NCBI GenBank assembly: GCA_030068145.1
Contig: JAPJBO010000884.1
Location: 30,416-94,415, forward strand
DNA: 64,000 bases
Source: Diplonema papillatum
Taxonomy: Eukaryota; Euglenozoa; Diplonemea; Diplonemida; Diplonemidae
Direction of reading: 5' to 3'
The notes beneath the pieces were generated by a model. It was not told where the DNA came from. It searched no databases and saw only the letters and a list, made by a program, of their open reading frames with translations. Below are positions 21,030 through 32,332 of this stretch, one piece after another. Position numbers and translations under genes: made by a program. The first letter of the stretch is position 1. The number at the start of each line of letters is the position of its first letter.

Positions 21030-22880
21030 ATGAAGATCATCGACAAGATCCACGAGAATCTCGAGCGGGACAATTTCTTCTACTCGTTCGAGTACTTCCC
21101 GCCGAAGACCGATGCCGGGTGCGTGAACCTGTACGAGCGCATGGAGCGGATGAAGGACCTGAACCCTTGCTTCGTCGGCGTCACGTGGGGCTGCGAGGGC
21201 AGCACGAGCGCCGAAACCCTCGAAATCTGCTCCTCCGCGCAGAACCTGCTCGGGCTCGAAGCGCTGATGCACATCACGTGCACGAACACCCCCCTGGCCC
21301 TCTTGCAGGAGTCCCTTGCGAAGGCCAGGGATTCCGGCGTGCAGAACCTGTTCGTGCTGAGAGGGGCATCGGCCTCGAGCGAATCCGAGTTCAAACACGC
21401 CGTCGATTTCGTCCGATGGGTCCGGAAAGAGCACGGAGACTACTTCGGAATCGCAGTGGCTGGGTACCCTGAGGGTCACGATGAGGCCGAGTCGTATGAG
21501 AAGGATCTGCAGTACTTGAAGGAAAAAGTTGACGCTGGAGCGGACTTGGTCATCTCGCAGCTGTTCTACGACGAGGAGATCTTCATGCAGTTCGTGCACG
21601 ACTGCCGGAAAATCGGGATCAAATGCCCAATTATCCCGGGGATTATGCCCATCAACACGCGGCACCAGTTCCAGCGCACGAAGAAGTTCTGCAAGAGGCA
21701 GACTCAAGCGGTGAAGGAGCTCGCTGAAAAAGTGTCGTCGAAGCTGGACGACGACGAAGTCAAGGACCTCGGCGTGCGAGAAGTCGCGCGGATGATCAAG
21801 AAGCTCATGCGGAGGGGCGTTCGGGGGTTCCACTTCTTCACGCAGAACCTCGAAAAATCGGTCATGCGGGTGCTCACCGACGCACCGCCGGACGGGCTGG
21901 GGCTGCTGGGGGACGAGGAGCCGAAGGGGGGCGACTTCCCGTGCCACTTCCCGGAGACGCGGCGCGACCTGCCGTGGCGGAAGAGCGCGAACATGCGGCG
22001 GTGCGGCGAGGAGGAGATCCGTCCGGCGTTTTGGGCCAACCGGCCGAAGTCGTACATGGCGCGGACGATCTCGTGGGACGATTTCCCGAACGACAGGTGG
22101 GGCGACTCCAGGTCGCCCGCCTTCGGTGAGGTTGACCACCACTTGTTTCCGTCCCACACCCGGCAGTGGCTGTACGCCACGACCACCCCCTTCGCGGCCA
22201 ACTCAACGCTGAACGACATCTGCCTGCTGTTCCTGCAGTCCCTCACCCGAACCGACACACAGCTGCTCCCGTGGTTCGAGTCCTCGCTTTCGTCGGAATC
22301 TCACCGGATCCTCCCGTCGCTCCTCCAGCCCATGAACACCCACGCTCTCCTCAGCATCAACAGCCAGCCTGGAGTCAACGGGGAGCCGTCCGACACGAAG
22401 GACGTGGGCTGGGGTCCGAAGGGGGGATATGTGTACCAGAAAGCGTACGTAGAGTTCTTCTGCTCGCCGGATGCCGCCGATCAGGTGTTCGACGTCATCG
22501 CTCAGCCGAAGTATGCGGCGCTGACGTACATGGCGTCGAGCTTGAACGGGTTCAAAGCGAACCACGAGGGCGTGACCGCGGTGACGTGGGGGGTGTTCCC
22601 GGGGAAGGAGATCATCCAGCCGACTGTGGTCGACACCGCGTCTTTCATGGAGTGGAAGAAGGAGGCGTTCGCCCTGTGGCTCGTCCCGTACAAGCCGGGG
22701 CAGGAGGAGTTCTGCCCGCCGCTGATCCGCGAGATTTACAACACGTGGTGGCTCGTGCACATCGTCGACAACGACTACGTCACCGACAAGCTGCTCCAAG
22801 GGGCCATCGGCGAAGTCTTGCAGAAGGTGCCGAAGGTCGTCGTGAAGGAGCCGGCAAAGCAGCAGCAGGCAGGCAAATGA
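21030..22880 (+). CDS. MTHFR: Methylenetetrahydrofolate reductase
   Basis: 616 codons, one uninterrupted exon, ATG at 21030 after a purine-rich leader. The enzyme reduces 5,10-methylenetetrahydrofolate to 5-methyltetrahydrofolate with FAD in one-carbon metabolism, supplying methyl groups for methionine synthesis. The N-terminal half (about 1-300) is the catalytic barrel: FEYFPPKT with the catalytic Glu at residue 21, FVGVTWG, HITCT (81-85), VAGYPEGH, ISQLFYD, PIIPGIMPI and GFHFFTQN. The C-terminal half (about 330-600) matches the eukaryotic regulatory domain: ARTISWDDFPNDRWGDSRSP, SINSQPGVNG and GGYVYQKAYVEFF. The length agrees with eukaryotic family members. Oddity: the usual LRGD loop reads LRGA (Ala at 113), and the pseudogene upstream has the same change. 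A satellite array begins about 160 bp after the stop. Confidence 0.97.
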   Translation: MKIIDKIHENLERDNFFYSFEYFPPKTDAGCVNLYERMERMKDLNPCFVGVTWGCEGSTSAETLEICSSAQNLLGLEALMHITCTNTPLALLQESLAKARDSGVQNLFVLRGASASSESEFKHAVDFVRWVRKEHGDYFGIAVAGYPEGHDEAESYEKDLQYLKEKVDAGADLVISQLFYDEEIFMQFVHDCRKIGIKCPIIPGIMPINTRHQFQRTKKFCKRQTQAVKELAEKVSSKLDDDEVKDLGVREVARMIKKLMRRGVRGFHFFTQNLEKSVMRVLTDAPPDGLGLLGDEEPKGGDFPCHFPETRRDLPWRKSANMRRCGEEEIRPAFWANRPKSYMARTISWDDFPNDRWGDSRSPAFGEVDHHLFPSHTRQWLYATTTPFAANSTLNDICLLFLQSLTRTDTQLLPWFESSLSSESHRILPSLLQPMNTHALLSINSQPGVNGEPSDTKDVGWGPKGGYVYQKAYVEFFCSPDAADQVFDVIAQPKYAALTYMASSLNGFKANHEGVTAVTWGVFPGKEIIQPTVVDTASFMEWKKEAFALWLVPYKPGQEEFCPPLIREIYNTWWLVHIVDNDYVTDKLLQGAIGEVLQKVPKVVVKEPAKQQQAGK

Positions 22881-23036
22881 GTTTCGTCTGTCCAGAGACA
22901 GTCTCTCCTGTCCCAGGGAAGTCGCGCATTAAATGGGTTTCCCAGGGCGAGGAACTCACGGTGGTGCAACCGCACTGGTTAAGGAGACCATCTGGCTGGC
23001 TGCTGACACGGCCTTCTTCATGGAGTGTGCACCGTT

Positions 23037-26000
23037 GAAGCCTTCTAGCGAAGGAACGCGCAACGTGACCTTTGGAATGAAGCACCGTTTAAGCTTTCTA
23101 GCGAAGGAACGCACAACGTGACCTTTGGAATGAAGGAGTTTGTGCTCATAGAGTGTGCAGTCGATTTTCCCTAGCGAGTGACCTGCGGAATGAAGGAGAT
23201 CGTGCAGCTGGGCAATTGTCGGGGCCTTGTTCGTGGTGCACTGTTTAAGCTTTCTAGCGAAGGAACACACAACGTGACCTTTGGAATGAAGGAGTTTGTG
23301 CTCATAGAGTGTGCAGTCGATTTTCCCTAGCGAGTGACCTGCGGGATGAAGGAGATCGTGCAGCTGGGCAATTGTCGACGGGGCCTTGTTCGTGGTGCAC
23401 TGTTTAAGCTTTCTAGCGAAGGAACGCACAACGTGACCTTTGGAATGAAGGAGTTTGTGCTCATAGAGTGTGCAGTCGATTTTCCCTAGCGAGTGACCTG
23501 CGGAATGAAGGAGATCGTGCAGCTGGGCAATTGTCGGGGCCTTGTTCGTGGTGCACTGTTTAAGCTTTCTAGCGAAGGAACACACAACGTGACCTTTGGG
23601 ATGAAGGAGTTTGTGCTCATAGAGTGACCTGCGGAATGAAGGAGATCGTGCAGCTGGGCAATTGTCGACGGGGCCTTGTTCGTGGTGCACTGTTTAAGCT
23701 TTCTAGCGAAGGAACGCACAACGTGACCTTTGGAATGAAGGAGTTTGTGCTCATAGAGTGTGCAGTCGATTTTCCCTAGCGAGTGACCTGCGGGATGAAG
23801 GAGATCGTGCAGCTGGGCAATTGTCGACGGGGCCTTGTTCGTGGTGCACTGTTTAAGCTTTCTAGCGAAGGAACGCACAACGTGACCTTTGGAATGAAGG
23901 AGTTTGTGCTCATAGAGTGTGCAGTCGATTTTCCCTAGCGAGTGACCTGCGGAATGAAGGAGATCGTGCAGCTGGGCAATTGTCGACGGGGCCTTGTTCG
24001 TGGTGCACTGTTTAAGCTTTCTAGCGAAGGAACGCACAACGTGACCTTTGGAATGAAGGAGTTTGTGCTCATAGAGTGTGCAGTCGATTTTCCCTAGCGA
24101 GTGACCTGCGGAATGAAGGAGATCGTGCAGCTGGGCAATTGTCGACGGGGCCTTGTTCGTGGTGCACTGTTTAAGCTTTCTAGCGAAGGAACGCACAACG
24201 TGACCTTTGGAATGAAGCACCGTTTAAGCTTTCTAGCGAAGGAACGCACAACGTGACCTTTGGAATGAAGGAGTTTGTGCTCATAGAGTGTGCAGTCGAT
24301 TTTCCCTAGCGAGTGACCTGCGGAATGAAGGAGATCGTGCAGCTGGGCAATTGTCGGCGGGGCCTTGTTCGTGGTGCACTGTTTAAGCTTTCTAGCGAAG
24401 GAACGCACAACGTGACCTTTGGAATGAAGCACCGTTTAAGCTTTCTAGCGAAGGAACGCACAACGTGACCTTTGGAATGAAGGAGTTTGTGCTCATAGAG
24501 TGTGCAGTCGATTTTCCCTAGCGAGTGACCTGCGGAATGAAGGAGATCGTGCAGCTGGGCAATTGTCGACGGGGCCTTGTTCGTGGTGCACTGTTTAAGC
24601 TTTCTAGCGAAGGAACGCACAACGTGACCTTTGGAATGAAGGAGTTTGTGCTCATAGAGTGTGCAGTCGATTTTCCCTAGCGAGTGACCTGCGGAATGAA
24701 GGAGATCGTGCAGCTGGGCAATTGTCGACGGGGCCTTGTTCGTGGTGCACTGTTTAAGCTTTCTAGCGAAGGAACGCACAACGTGACCTTTGGAATGAAG
24801 CACCGTTTAAGCTTTCTAGCGAAGGAACGCACAACGTGACCTTTGGAATGAAGGAGTTTGTGCTCATAGAGTGTGCAGTCGATTTTCCCTAGCGAGTGAC
24901 CTGCGGAATGAAGGAGATCGTGCAGCTGGGCAACTGTCGACCGGGCTTTGTTCGTGGTGCACTGTTTAAGCTTTCTAGCGAAGGAACGCACAACGTGACC
25001 TTTGGAATGAAGGAGTTTGTGCTCATAGAGTGTGCAGTCGATTTTCCCTAGCGAGTGACCTGCGGAATGAAGGAGATCGTGCAGCTGGGCAATTGTCGGC
25101 GGGGCCTTGTTCGTGGTGCACTGTTTAAGCTTTCTAGCGAAGGAACGCACAACGTGACCTTTGGAATGAAGGAGTTTGTGCTCATAGAGTGTGCAGTCGA
25201 TTTTCCCTAGCGAGTGACCTGCGGAATGAAGGAGATCGTGCAGCTGGGCAATTGTCGACGGGGCCTTGTTCGTGGTGCACTGTTTAAGCTTTCTAGCGAA
25301 GGAACGCACAACGTGACCTTTGGAATGAAGCACCGTTTAAGCTTTCTAGCGAAGGAACGCACAACGTGACCTTTGGAATGAAGGAGTTTGTGCTCATAGA
25401 GTGTGCAGTCGATTTTCCCTAGCGAGTGACCTGCGGAATGAAGGAGATCGTGCAGCTGGGCAATTGTCGGCGGGGCCTTGTTCGTGGTGCACTGTTTAAG
25501 CTTTCTAGCGAAGGAACGCACAACGTGACCTTTGGAATGAAGCACCGTTTAAGCTTTCTAGCGAAGGAACGCACAACGTGACCTTTGGAATGAAGGAGTT
25601 TGTGCTCATAGAGTGTGCAGTCGATTTTCCCTAGCGAGTGACCTGCGGAATGAAGGAGATCGTGCAGCTGGGCAACTGTCGACCGGGCTTTGTTCGTGGT
25701 GCACTGTTTAAGCTTTCTAGCGAAGGAACGCACAACGTGACCTTTGGAATGAAGGAGTTTGTGCTCATAGAGTGTGCAGTCGATTTTCCCTAGCGAGTGA
25801 CCTGCGGAATGAAGGAGATCGTGCAGCTGGGCAATTGTCGGCGGGGCCTTGTTCGTGGTGCACTGTTTAAGCTTTCTAGCGAAGGAACGCACAACGTGAC
25901 CTTTGGAATGAAGGAGTTTGTGCTCATAGAGTGTGCAGTCGATTTTCCCTAGCGAGTGACCTGCGGAATGAAGGAGATCGTGCAGCTGGGCAATTGTCGA

Positions 26001-27796
26001 CGGGGCCTTGTTCGTGGTGCACTGTTTAAGCTTTCTAGCGAAGGAACGCACAACGTGACCTTTGGAATGAAGCACCGTTTAAGCTTTCTAGCGAAGGAAC
26101 GCACAACGTGACCTTTGGAATGAAGGAGTTTGTGCTCATAGAGTGTGCAGTCGATTTTCCCTAGCGAGTGACCTGCGGAATGAAGGAGATCGTGCAGCTG
26201 GGCAACTGTCGACCGGGCTTTGTTCGTGGTGCACTGTTTAAGCTTTCTAGCGAAGGAACGCACAACGTGACCTTTGGAATGAAGGAGTTTGTGCTCATAG
26301 AGTGTGCAGTCGATTTTCCCTAGCGAGTGACCTGCGGAATGAAGGAGATCGTGCAGCTGGGCAATTGTCGGCGGGGCCTTGTTCGTGGTGCACTGTTTAA
26401 GCTTTCTAGCGAAGGAACGCACAACGTGACCTTTGGAATGAAGGAGTTTGTGCTCATAGAGTGTGCAGTCGATTTTCCCTAGCGAGTGACCTGCGGAATG
26501 AAGGAGATCGTGCAGCTGGGCAATTGTCGACGGGGCCTTGTTCGTGGTGCACTGTTTAAGCTTTCTAGCGAAGGAACGCACAACGTGACCTTTGGAATGA
26601 AGCACCGTTTAAGCTTTCTAGCGAAGGAACGCACAACGTGACCTTTGGAATGAAGGAGTTTGTGCTCATAGAGTGTGCAGTCGATTTTCCCTAGCGAGTG
26701 ACCTGCGGAATGAAGGAGATCGTGCAGCTGGGCAACTGTCGACCGGGCTTTGTTCGTGGTGCACTGTTTAAGCTTTCTAGCGAAGGAACGCACAACGTGA
26801 CCTTTGGAATGAAGGAGTTTGTGCTCATAGAGTGTGCAGTCGATTTTCCCTAGCGAGTGACCTGCGGAATGAAGGAGATCGTGCAGCTGGGCAATTGTCG
26901 GCGGGGCCTTGTTCGTGGTGCACTGTTTAAGCTTTCTAGCGAAGGAACGCACAACGTGACCTTTGGAATGAAGGAGTTTGTGCTCATAGAGTGTGCAGTC
27001 GATTTTCCCTAGCGAGTGACCTGCGGAATGAAGGAGATCGTGCAGCTGGGCAATTGTCGGCGGGGCCTTGTTCGTGGTGCACTGTTTAAGCTTTCTAGCG
27101 AAGGAACGCACAACGTGACCTTTGGAATGAAGGAGTTTGTGCTCATAGAGTGTGCAGTCGATTTTCCCTAGCGAGTGACCTGCGGAATGAAGGAGATCGT
27201 GCAGCTGGGCAATTGTCGACGGGGCCTTGTTCGTGGTGCACTGTTTAAGCTTTCTAGCGAAGGAACGCACAACGTGACCTTTGGAATGAAGCACCGTTTA
27301 AGCTTTCTAGCGAAGGAACGCACAACGTGACCTTTGGAATGAAGGAGTTTGTGCTCATAGAGTGTGCAGTCGATTTTCCCTAGCGAGTGACCTGCGGAAT
27401 GAAGGAGATCGTGCAGCTGGGCAACTGTCGACCGGGCTTTGTTCGTGGTGCACTGTTTAAGCTTTCTAGCGAAGGAACGCACAACGTGACCTTTGGAATG
27501 AAGGAGTTTGTGCTCATAGAGTGTGCAGTCGATTTTCCCTAGCGAGTGACCTGCGGAATGAAGGAGATCGTGCAGCTGGGCAATTGTCGGCGGGGCCTTG
27601 TTCGTGGTGCACTGTTTAAGCTTTCTAGCGAAGGAACACACAACGTGACCTTTGGAATGAAGGAGTTTGTGCTCATAGAGTGTGCAGTCGATTTTCCCTA
27701 GCGAGTGACCTGCGGAATGAAGGAGATCGTGCAGCTGGGCAATTGTCGGCGGGGCCTTGTTCGTGGTGCACTGTTTAAGCTTTCTAGCGAAGGAAC
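23037..27796. repeat. 159-bp satellite with a 53-bp half unit, 4.7 kb
   Basis: The main unit is 159 bp (landmarks GGAGTTTGTGCTCATAGAG, CCTAGCGAGTGACCTGC, GTGCAGCTGGGCAA). A 53-bp partial unit (CACCGTTTAAGCTTTCTAGC onward) is inserted at intervals. Distances between the breaks it causes are 212, 371, 530, 212, 530, 530 and 689 bp, always a multiple of 159 plus 53. The 530-bp module is repeated with the same diagnostic variants (CAACTGTCGACCGGGC) in its first monomer. Minus-strand open frames of up to 271 codons are by-products of the 159-bp period and reset at every 53-bp unit. Confidence 0.95.
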
Positions 27797-28182
27797 ACAC
27801 GAAGACGCAACGTGAATGGAGTGTGCAGTGCAGTTGATTTTACCTAGTGACCTGGGGAAGGCCTCTGCATGGAGCGGAAGAAAGGAGAGCGTTTTGCCCT
27901 GCGGCTGGGTGAAATGGTTCGGCTCGATTCTCGTGAGGCGCAGCATGGCTTCATGGCAGGATGCAGTGCCGCCTCATCCTCGTATTGCCTGCGCAACAGT
28001 AGCCGCTGCCGCTCGCCTACGTCACCTGTCCTGCCGTTTTCCCCTTCTTTTCTTCTCCTTTTCTGTTTTTTTTTTTTTTTTTTTTTTTTTTGAGTGGGAT
28101 AAACACGCAGTCTTTTCCCTCCGAGGTTTTATTGTCGCAAACGAATCCCCGTGTGCAGCGGGCGGTGCCCACGGCACACGGC
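27797..28182. other. Array edge and poly-T tract
   Basis: The satellite fades after 27796. A run of about 25 T at 28067-28091 could mark the tail of an inserted reverse-transcribed RNA read on the minus strand, but no gene match was recognised next to it. Confidence 0.4.
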
Positions 28183-28398
28183 ACCTGCTTTGTAGTTAAT
28201 GCTTGAGGAGACTGCCAGTTGCGATAGATCAAAGGAGGTAAATGTGCTGTAGCCCACACGAAACACAGGTGAATCTGGGTTCACCTGTGTTTGTGGCGGG
28301 CGTAAGCGTTCAACAAAAAAGACCCACTTTGTAGTTGTATTGTTTTCTCCCCCTCTAGCCTCCTTCGAAATGAGCACAAGGCAGTCCCTCGAGTATTT
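28183..28398 (+). repeat. Dispersed repeat S1, copy 2
   Basis: Matches 18788-18990 and 37655-37868. It has a small duplication in the middle where GTGAATCTGGGTTCACCTGTG forms a near-palindrome. Confidence 0.85.
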
Positions 28399-28558
28399 CC
28401 CGATGAAAGCCTCAAGGCAGGGATTGTGTTAGGACTTTCTTTAAAGCTCTTTCCCCGGAAACTAGTGCAGGTCGTCGCTTAAAAAGAAAGACCTTAACTC
28501 AGGATTAGTTGTTTAAGGAGCGGGAATCACCTGTGTGTGGGCTCACATGGAGAGGCCA

Positions 28559-28738
28559 ACTTAAGGGGACTGCGCGCGACTTATAGCGCGCGGAAGAGCG
28601 AGCCAATAGCAGGTCTGTGATGCTCTTAAATGTCCTAGGCTGCACGCGCACTACACTGACGCATTAAACGAGTTTGAGAGCCTTCCGGCTACCTATCTTG
28701 AAGAGGATGGGAAATCTTTTGAACTTGCGTCGTGAGTG
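28559..28738 (+). pseudogene. 18S rRNA 3'-domain fragment, copy 1
   Basis: Contains CAGGTCTGTGATGCTCTTA, followed by TGCACGCGCACTACACTGAC, then CATTAAACGAGT and GGGAAATCTTTTGAACTTGC. These follow the order of the universally conserved 3' domain of eukaryotic small-subunit rRNA. The match starts abruptly at CTTAAGGGGACTG and stops after TCGTGA, so it is a fragment of about 180 nt. Departures at normally invariant positions (for example CTCTTAAATG for CCCTTAGATG) suggest either decay or a divergent rRNA lineage. A second fragment with different end points lies at 49759-49940. Confidence 0.88.
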
Positions 28739-29277
28739 CAAGAGTTCCGCGGCTACATGGACTCCATCTGGGGGCGGGGAACGGGGCAATTGGTACTACG
28801 GCAGCAGACCCCCAGGTTCAAGCCGTGCAAGCCCCGTGGAATGCTGACTACTACCAATCCTTCTACCAATCCATCGTTCGCGATGACGATCTTGGCGTCC
28901 TCCAAGACATCATCGGCCAACTTCGTGGCTTGAGCAACCTTGAGGTAGACGAACACAGTGCGTGAGTGATGGTCTGAACTTCGCCCTTGTAGAAGGTCTC
29001 CATGATCATCTTCACCTTCGCTTCGAAGGGGTCAGAAAAGCATGCTGGGGACGAGGATGGTAGGTCTGCATTCTAACCCCAAACTACGCCGGATCTCCCG
29101 GGGTCTGCTGTCAGACCCGCTAGCTCTTTTCGCGTTCTCTTTCCCGGTTCCGATGTGGGCGAGTCTCACTCTTTTTTAGTCGTAGAAGACTAGTGATATA
29201 CAGTGAAACAGGGCCTCTCGCACCCGAAGCCGGCCTTTTTGCTCGGTCAAACAAAGTGCTAAAGTCCCCTGACTTGA
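28739..29277. other. Unassigned, short open frame 28732-28965
   Basis: A 77-codon plus-strand frame overlaps the end of the rRNA fragment, starts at GTG or later, and shows no recognised motif. Coding status is doubtful. Nothing else was recognised up to 29277. Confidence 0.3.
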
Positions 29278-29413
29278 AGGCTCTCTTGGAAAAAAAAGGT
29301 CTCTCGTAGCGCGTCTGTCCGCAACGGCCCCATCAGCAGCGGCACACACAGCAGCACACCGTAGATCCCCTTTTTTTTCAACGACGTGTCTCCAAAGCCA
29401 TTGCCCTTTTGTC
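29278..29413 (+). repeat. 135-bp direct repeat, left copy
   Basis: From GAAGGCTCTCTTGG to AAAGCCATTGCCCTTTTGTC. Near-identical to 29703-29838. The repeats are separated by about 290 bp that contain a poly-A run and a dispersed motif (CTTCTAATCCACAAATA) but no coding region. Confidence 0.85.
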
Positions 29414-29702
29414 CGCCAATCTCAAAAAAAAAAAAAAAAAAAATGCAAGGAAATCGCGAACGGAAAATACTGACCTTCTAATCCACAAATAACGCTGGAA
29501 AAGGAAAAGAGAACGGATTGTTAGCAGAGCCACCGCCCAAAGGAAGGATACCAAGAAACGTCGGACGAAACCGGAGTGACACATCAACCCCCGGTTGATT
29601 GTCGGCGACACAAAATGTACCATTCTCAGAAACGTCTTGGAGAAAGGGTTCTTCAGAGCGCATAGGTACTTCGTGCCTCCAAAATGGGGAACTTTTGAGC
29701 TT

Positions 29703-29838
29703 GAAGGCTCTCTTGGAAAAAAAACGTCTCTCGTAGCGCGTCTGTCCGCAACGGCCCCATCAGCAGCGGCACACACAGCAGCACACCGTAGATCCCCTTT
29801 TTTTTCAACGACGTGTCTCCAAAGCCATCGCCCTTTTG
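29703..29838 (+). repeat. 135-bp direct repeat, right copy
   Basis: Second copy, 425 bp downstream of the first, with few substitutions. The pair could be terminal repeats of a very small element or a simple duplication. No flanking target duplication was recognised. Confidence 0.85.
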
Positions 29839-30072
29839 TCTCCGTTCCTCTTGCCTGCGCAGCGCTTCGGGTCCCCCGCTCGTCGCACAACCGGCTCTGA
29901 GCGACCGAAAGACAGCCGCCGCGGTAGCGAATCTTCTTCTTGCATCCCCGCGTTCTGGTCTCCATTTTTTCACCAAAGCTGGTTCACCATTCGTGGGAGA
30001 GATAGGTCTCAGAATCCACATGAGGCAATGCTCCCAAAAATCCAAACCTGAAACGGTAATACCCAGTTTCAC

Positions 30073-30300
30073 TGGAGTGCCCGTTCCCGGCGAGCTACGA
30101 GGGAACGCACCTGTAAGCGTGCCAACGCTACTCTTTCTATAACGTAGTCTATTCATGATAACCAACTACATATAAAAGGTGTCACTGGATAAGCCGGCAG
30201 CCGCTGCTTAACGGCTTTATCACGTGGGCGGCCCTGAGATTACCCCCCTCAGGTGACACCACTTTTATCTTTAGCCATACTTCAACTTTCTTGAAAGTAT
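30073..30300 (+). repeat. Dispersed repeat S2, copy 2
   Basis: Close match to 2949-3172 from GGCGAGCTACGAGGGAACG to CCATACTTCAACTTTCTTG, with a short insertion (GAGATTACC) in the second half. Confidence 0.85.
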
Positions 30301-30361
30301 GCTAATCCTGCAGGGAATAGTTGAAGGGTTTCAGACGGTACCCACTCAAAGCCCCGAACTT

Positions 30362-30842
<481 letters not shown>

Positions 30843-31580
30843 ACATGTGGACGCACTCTCGCTAAGAGGGGGGCCACGTTAAAATAGGTCCTTAACACAC
30901 ACCACACCATGCACAAGAAGGCGCCTCCCCCCGGATACATGTTGCAGCCAGCGGCACACGGGGCACGAAGCGGGGAGCCATTGTCAAACAAAGCTACAGT
31001 TCCGGACAGCGCGTGGTCATCACGAGCAGCAAGAAGGAGCGTCAGCTGTGACGTGAGGAAGCCAACGGCCTGGGCCATACTCCGCAACAGGGGTTACCCA
31101 TACATGAATTCAAACACACACACACACCTAGCAAGCTTGCTTGAGCGCCGTCCGCGCGTCAACTTGGAATCCTTACGTGTCTGAGCTCCACTCGCCAAAA
31201 GCGAGGTTGGGGGGGTGAAGCAACACCTGACAAACGCAGGCCCCCCCCTGCAATAAAACAAGCCCTCAGAACTCAGCTGTTGCACGGGGCCGAAAACCCC
31301 GTGCAGCTAGCACCGCAAGATGAAAACAGAAGTCTTGAGCCGAGTGCCGGATGGAGAAGCTGACAGCCTCCCACGCTCTATCCGTCCCCCGAGGGATCCC
31401 GCCCCACCCACCCTTCGGAGAGAAGTCGCAGGACCCAAAAGCAGCGTGTCGGAAACTCAAAGCCGACTGGAACGTGAACGTGACAAGTGGGCTATACTCC
31501 GCGCAGGGATCACCCACAACTGAGATCTAACACACACACGACCAGGCGACTTCCCCCCCCCAAAAAACACAACAAGCAAG

Positions 31581-32312
31581 ATGGACATGGGCATGGGTGC
31601 GGGCGCAACCGACAGCAGCGCGTTCTGCCAAGGCGAAGGGCGCGTCATGCTTTCCGGGTTCCAGGAGGCGTACGGCGACAACGGCTTCTGCGTGAAGTTC
31701 CTGTTCGAGAACGCGGTGATCGACACCGAGGCGAAGTACGTCTTCGCCGTCCTTGGCACGATGTGCATGGGACTCACGATCGAGGCCTTGGTCCTGGTCC
31801 GCAAGGTGTACACGGCACGGTATATCAGTGTGCACACGGAGTTGCCGGGAATTGGGGTGTACGTCCCGCTGTCGCTGCTGTACGGAGTGCAGATGGTGGT
31901 GGCGTACTGGGCGATGCTGCTGGTGATGCTCTACGAGACGTTCATCTTCACCGCGCTGATCGTCGGGCTCGTCGTGGGCCACTTCTTGTTCGAAGTCGTG
32001 CTCGCCCGGCGCTTCCCGGAGCTGCACGCGACCCTCCTCGCCGACAACAACCCCAGCCCCGGCACCGCCTGCTGCGGCGGGACGGCGAAAAACGGCGTCG
32101 CCAACCCTGCTGCCGGTGCTCCCGCGCCCCCTACCGCCGCTGGAGCGGCGGCGCAGGGCTGCTGCGCCGCCAAGCAGCCGGCCGCTGCGGACAGCGCCGG
32201 CTGCGGGGTAGACTGCGCGTGCGCCGACCGCAAGATCCTCGTCGTCACCGAAGGGACCACCGTCGAGGGCCGCATAGTGACCGAGCCGGCCGGAGACTAC
32301 GCCGCGATGTAA
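31581..32312 (+). CDS. CTR-family copper transporter
   Basis: 243 codons, single exon, ATG in context AGCAAGATGG. Predicted homotrimeric plasma- or organelle-membrane importer of Cu(I). The N-terminus starts with a Met-rich motif (MDMGMG). Three hydrophobic segments lie at about residues 53-73, 97-118 and 120-138. Segment two carries M112-x3-M116, and exactly twelve residues later segment three has G129-x3-G133, the MX3M-X12-GX3G signature of the CTR (SLC31) family. Most of the C-terminal tail is Ala/Pro-rich, with Cys pairs (TACCGG, GCCAA) and a CGVDCAC motif that could bind or hand over copper, which is inference. Few Met motifs are present compared with the longest family members. The minus-strand frames over this gene are shadows. 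The flank downstream begins an inverted-repeat transposon remnant 21 bp after the stop. Confidence 0.92.
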   Translation: MDMGMGAGATDSSAFCQGEGRVMLSGFQEAYGDNGFCVKFLFENAVIDTEAKYVFAVLGTMCMGLTIEALVLVRKVYTARYISVHTELPGIGVYVPLSLLYGVQMVVAYWAMLLVMLYETFIFTALIVGLVVGHFLFEVVLARRFPELHATLLADNNPSPGTACCGGTAKNGVANPAAGAPAPPTAAGAAAQGCCAAKQPAAADSAGCGVDCACADRKILVVTEGTTVEGRIVTEPAGDYAAM

Positions 32313-32332
32313 GAGACACGTAGTCGTAGTTG

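Noticed and set aside
20916-22157. 413-codon minus-strand frame
   Set aside because: Antisense shadow of the GC-rich MTHFR gene.
22956-27800. Minus-strand frames of 110-271 codons in the satellite
   Set aside because: Same reason: 159 bp is 53 codons, and each frame stops where the 53-bp part unit shifts the phase.
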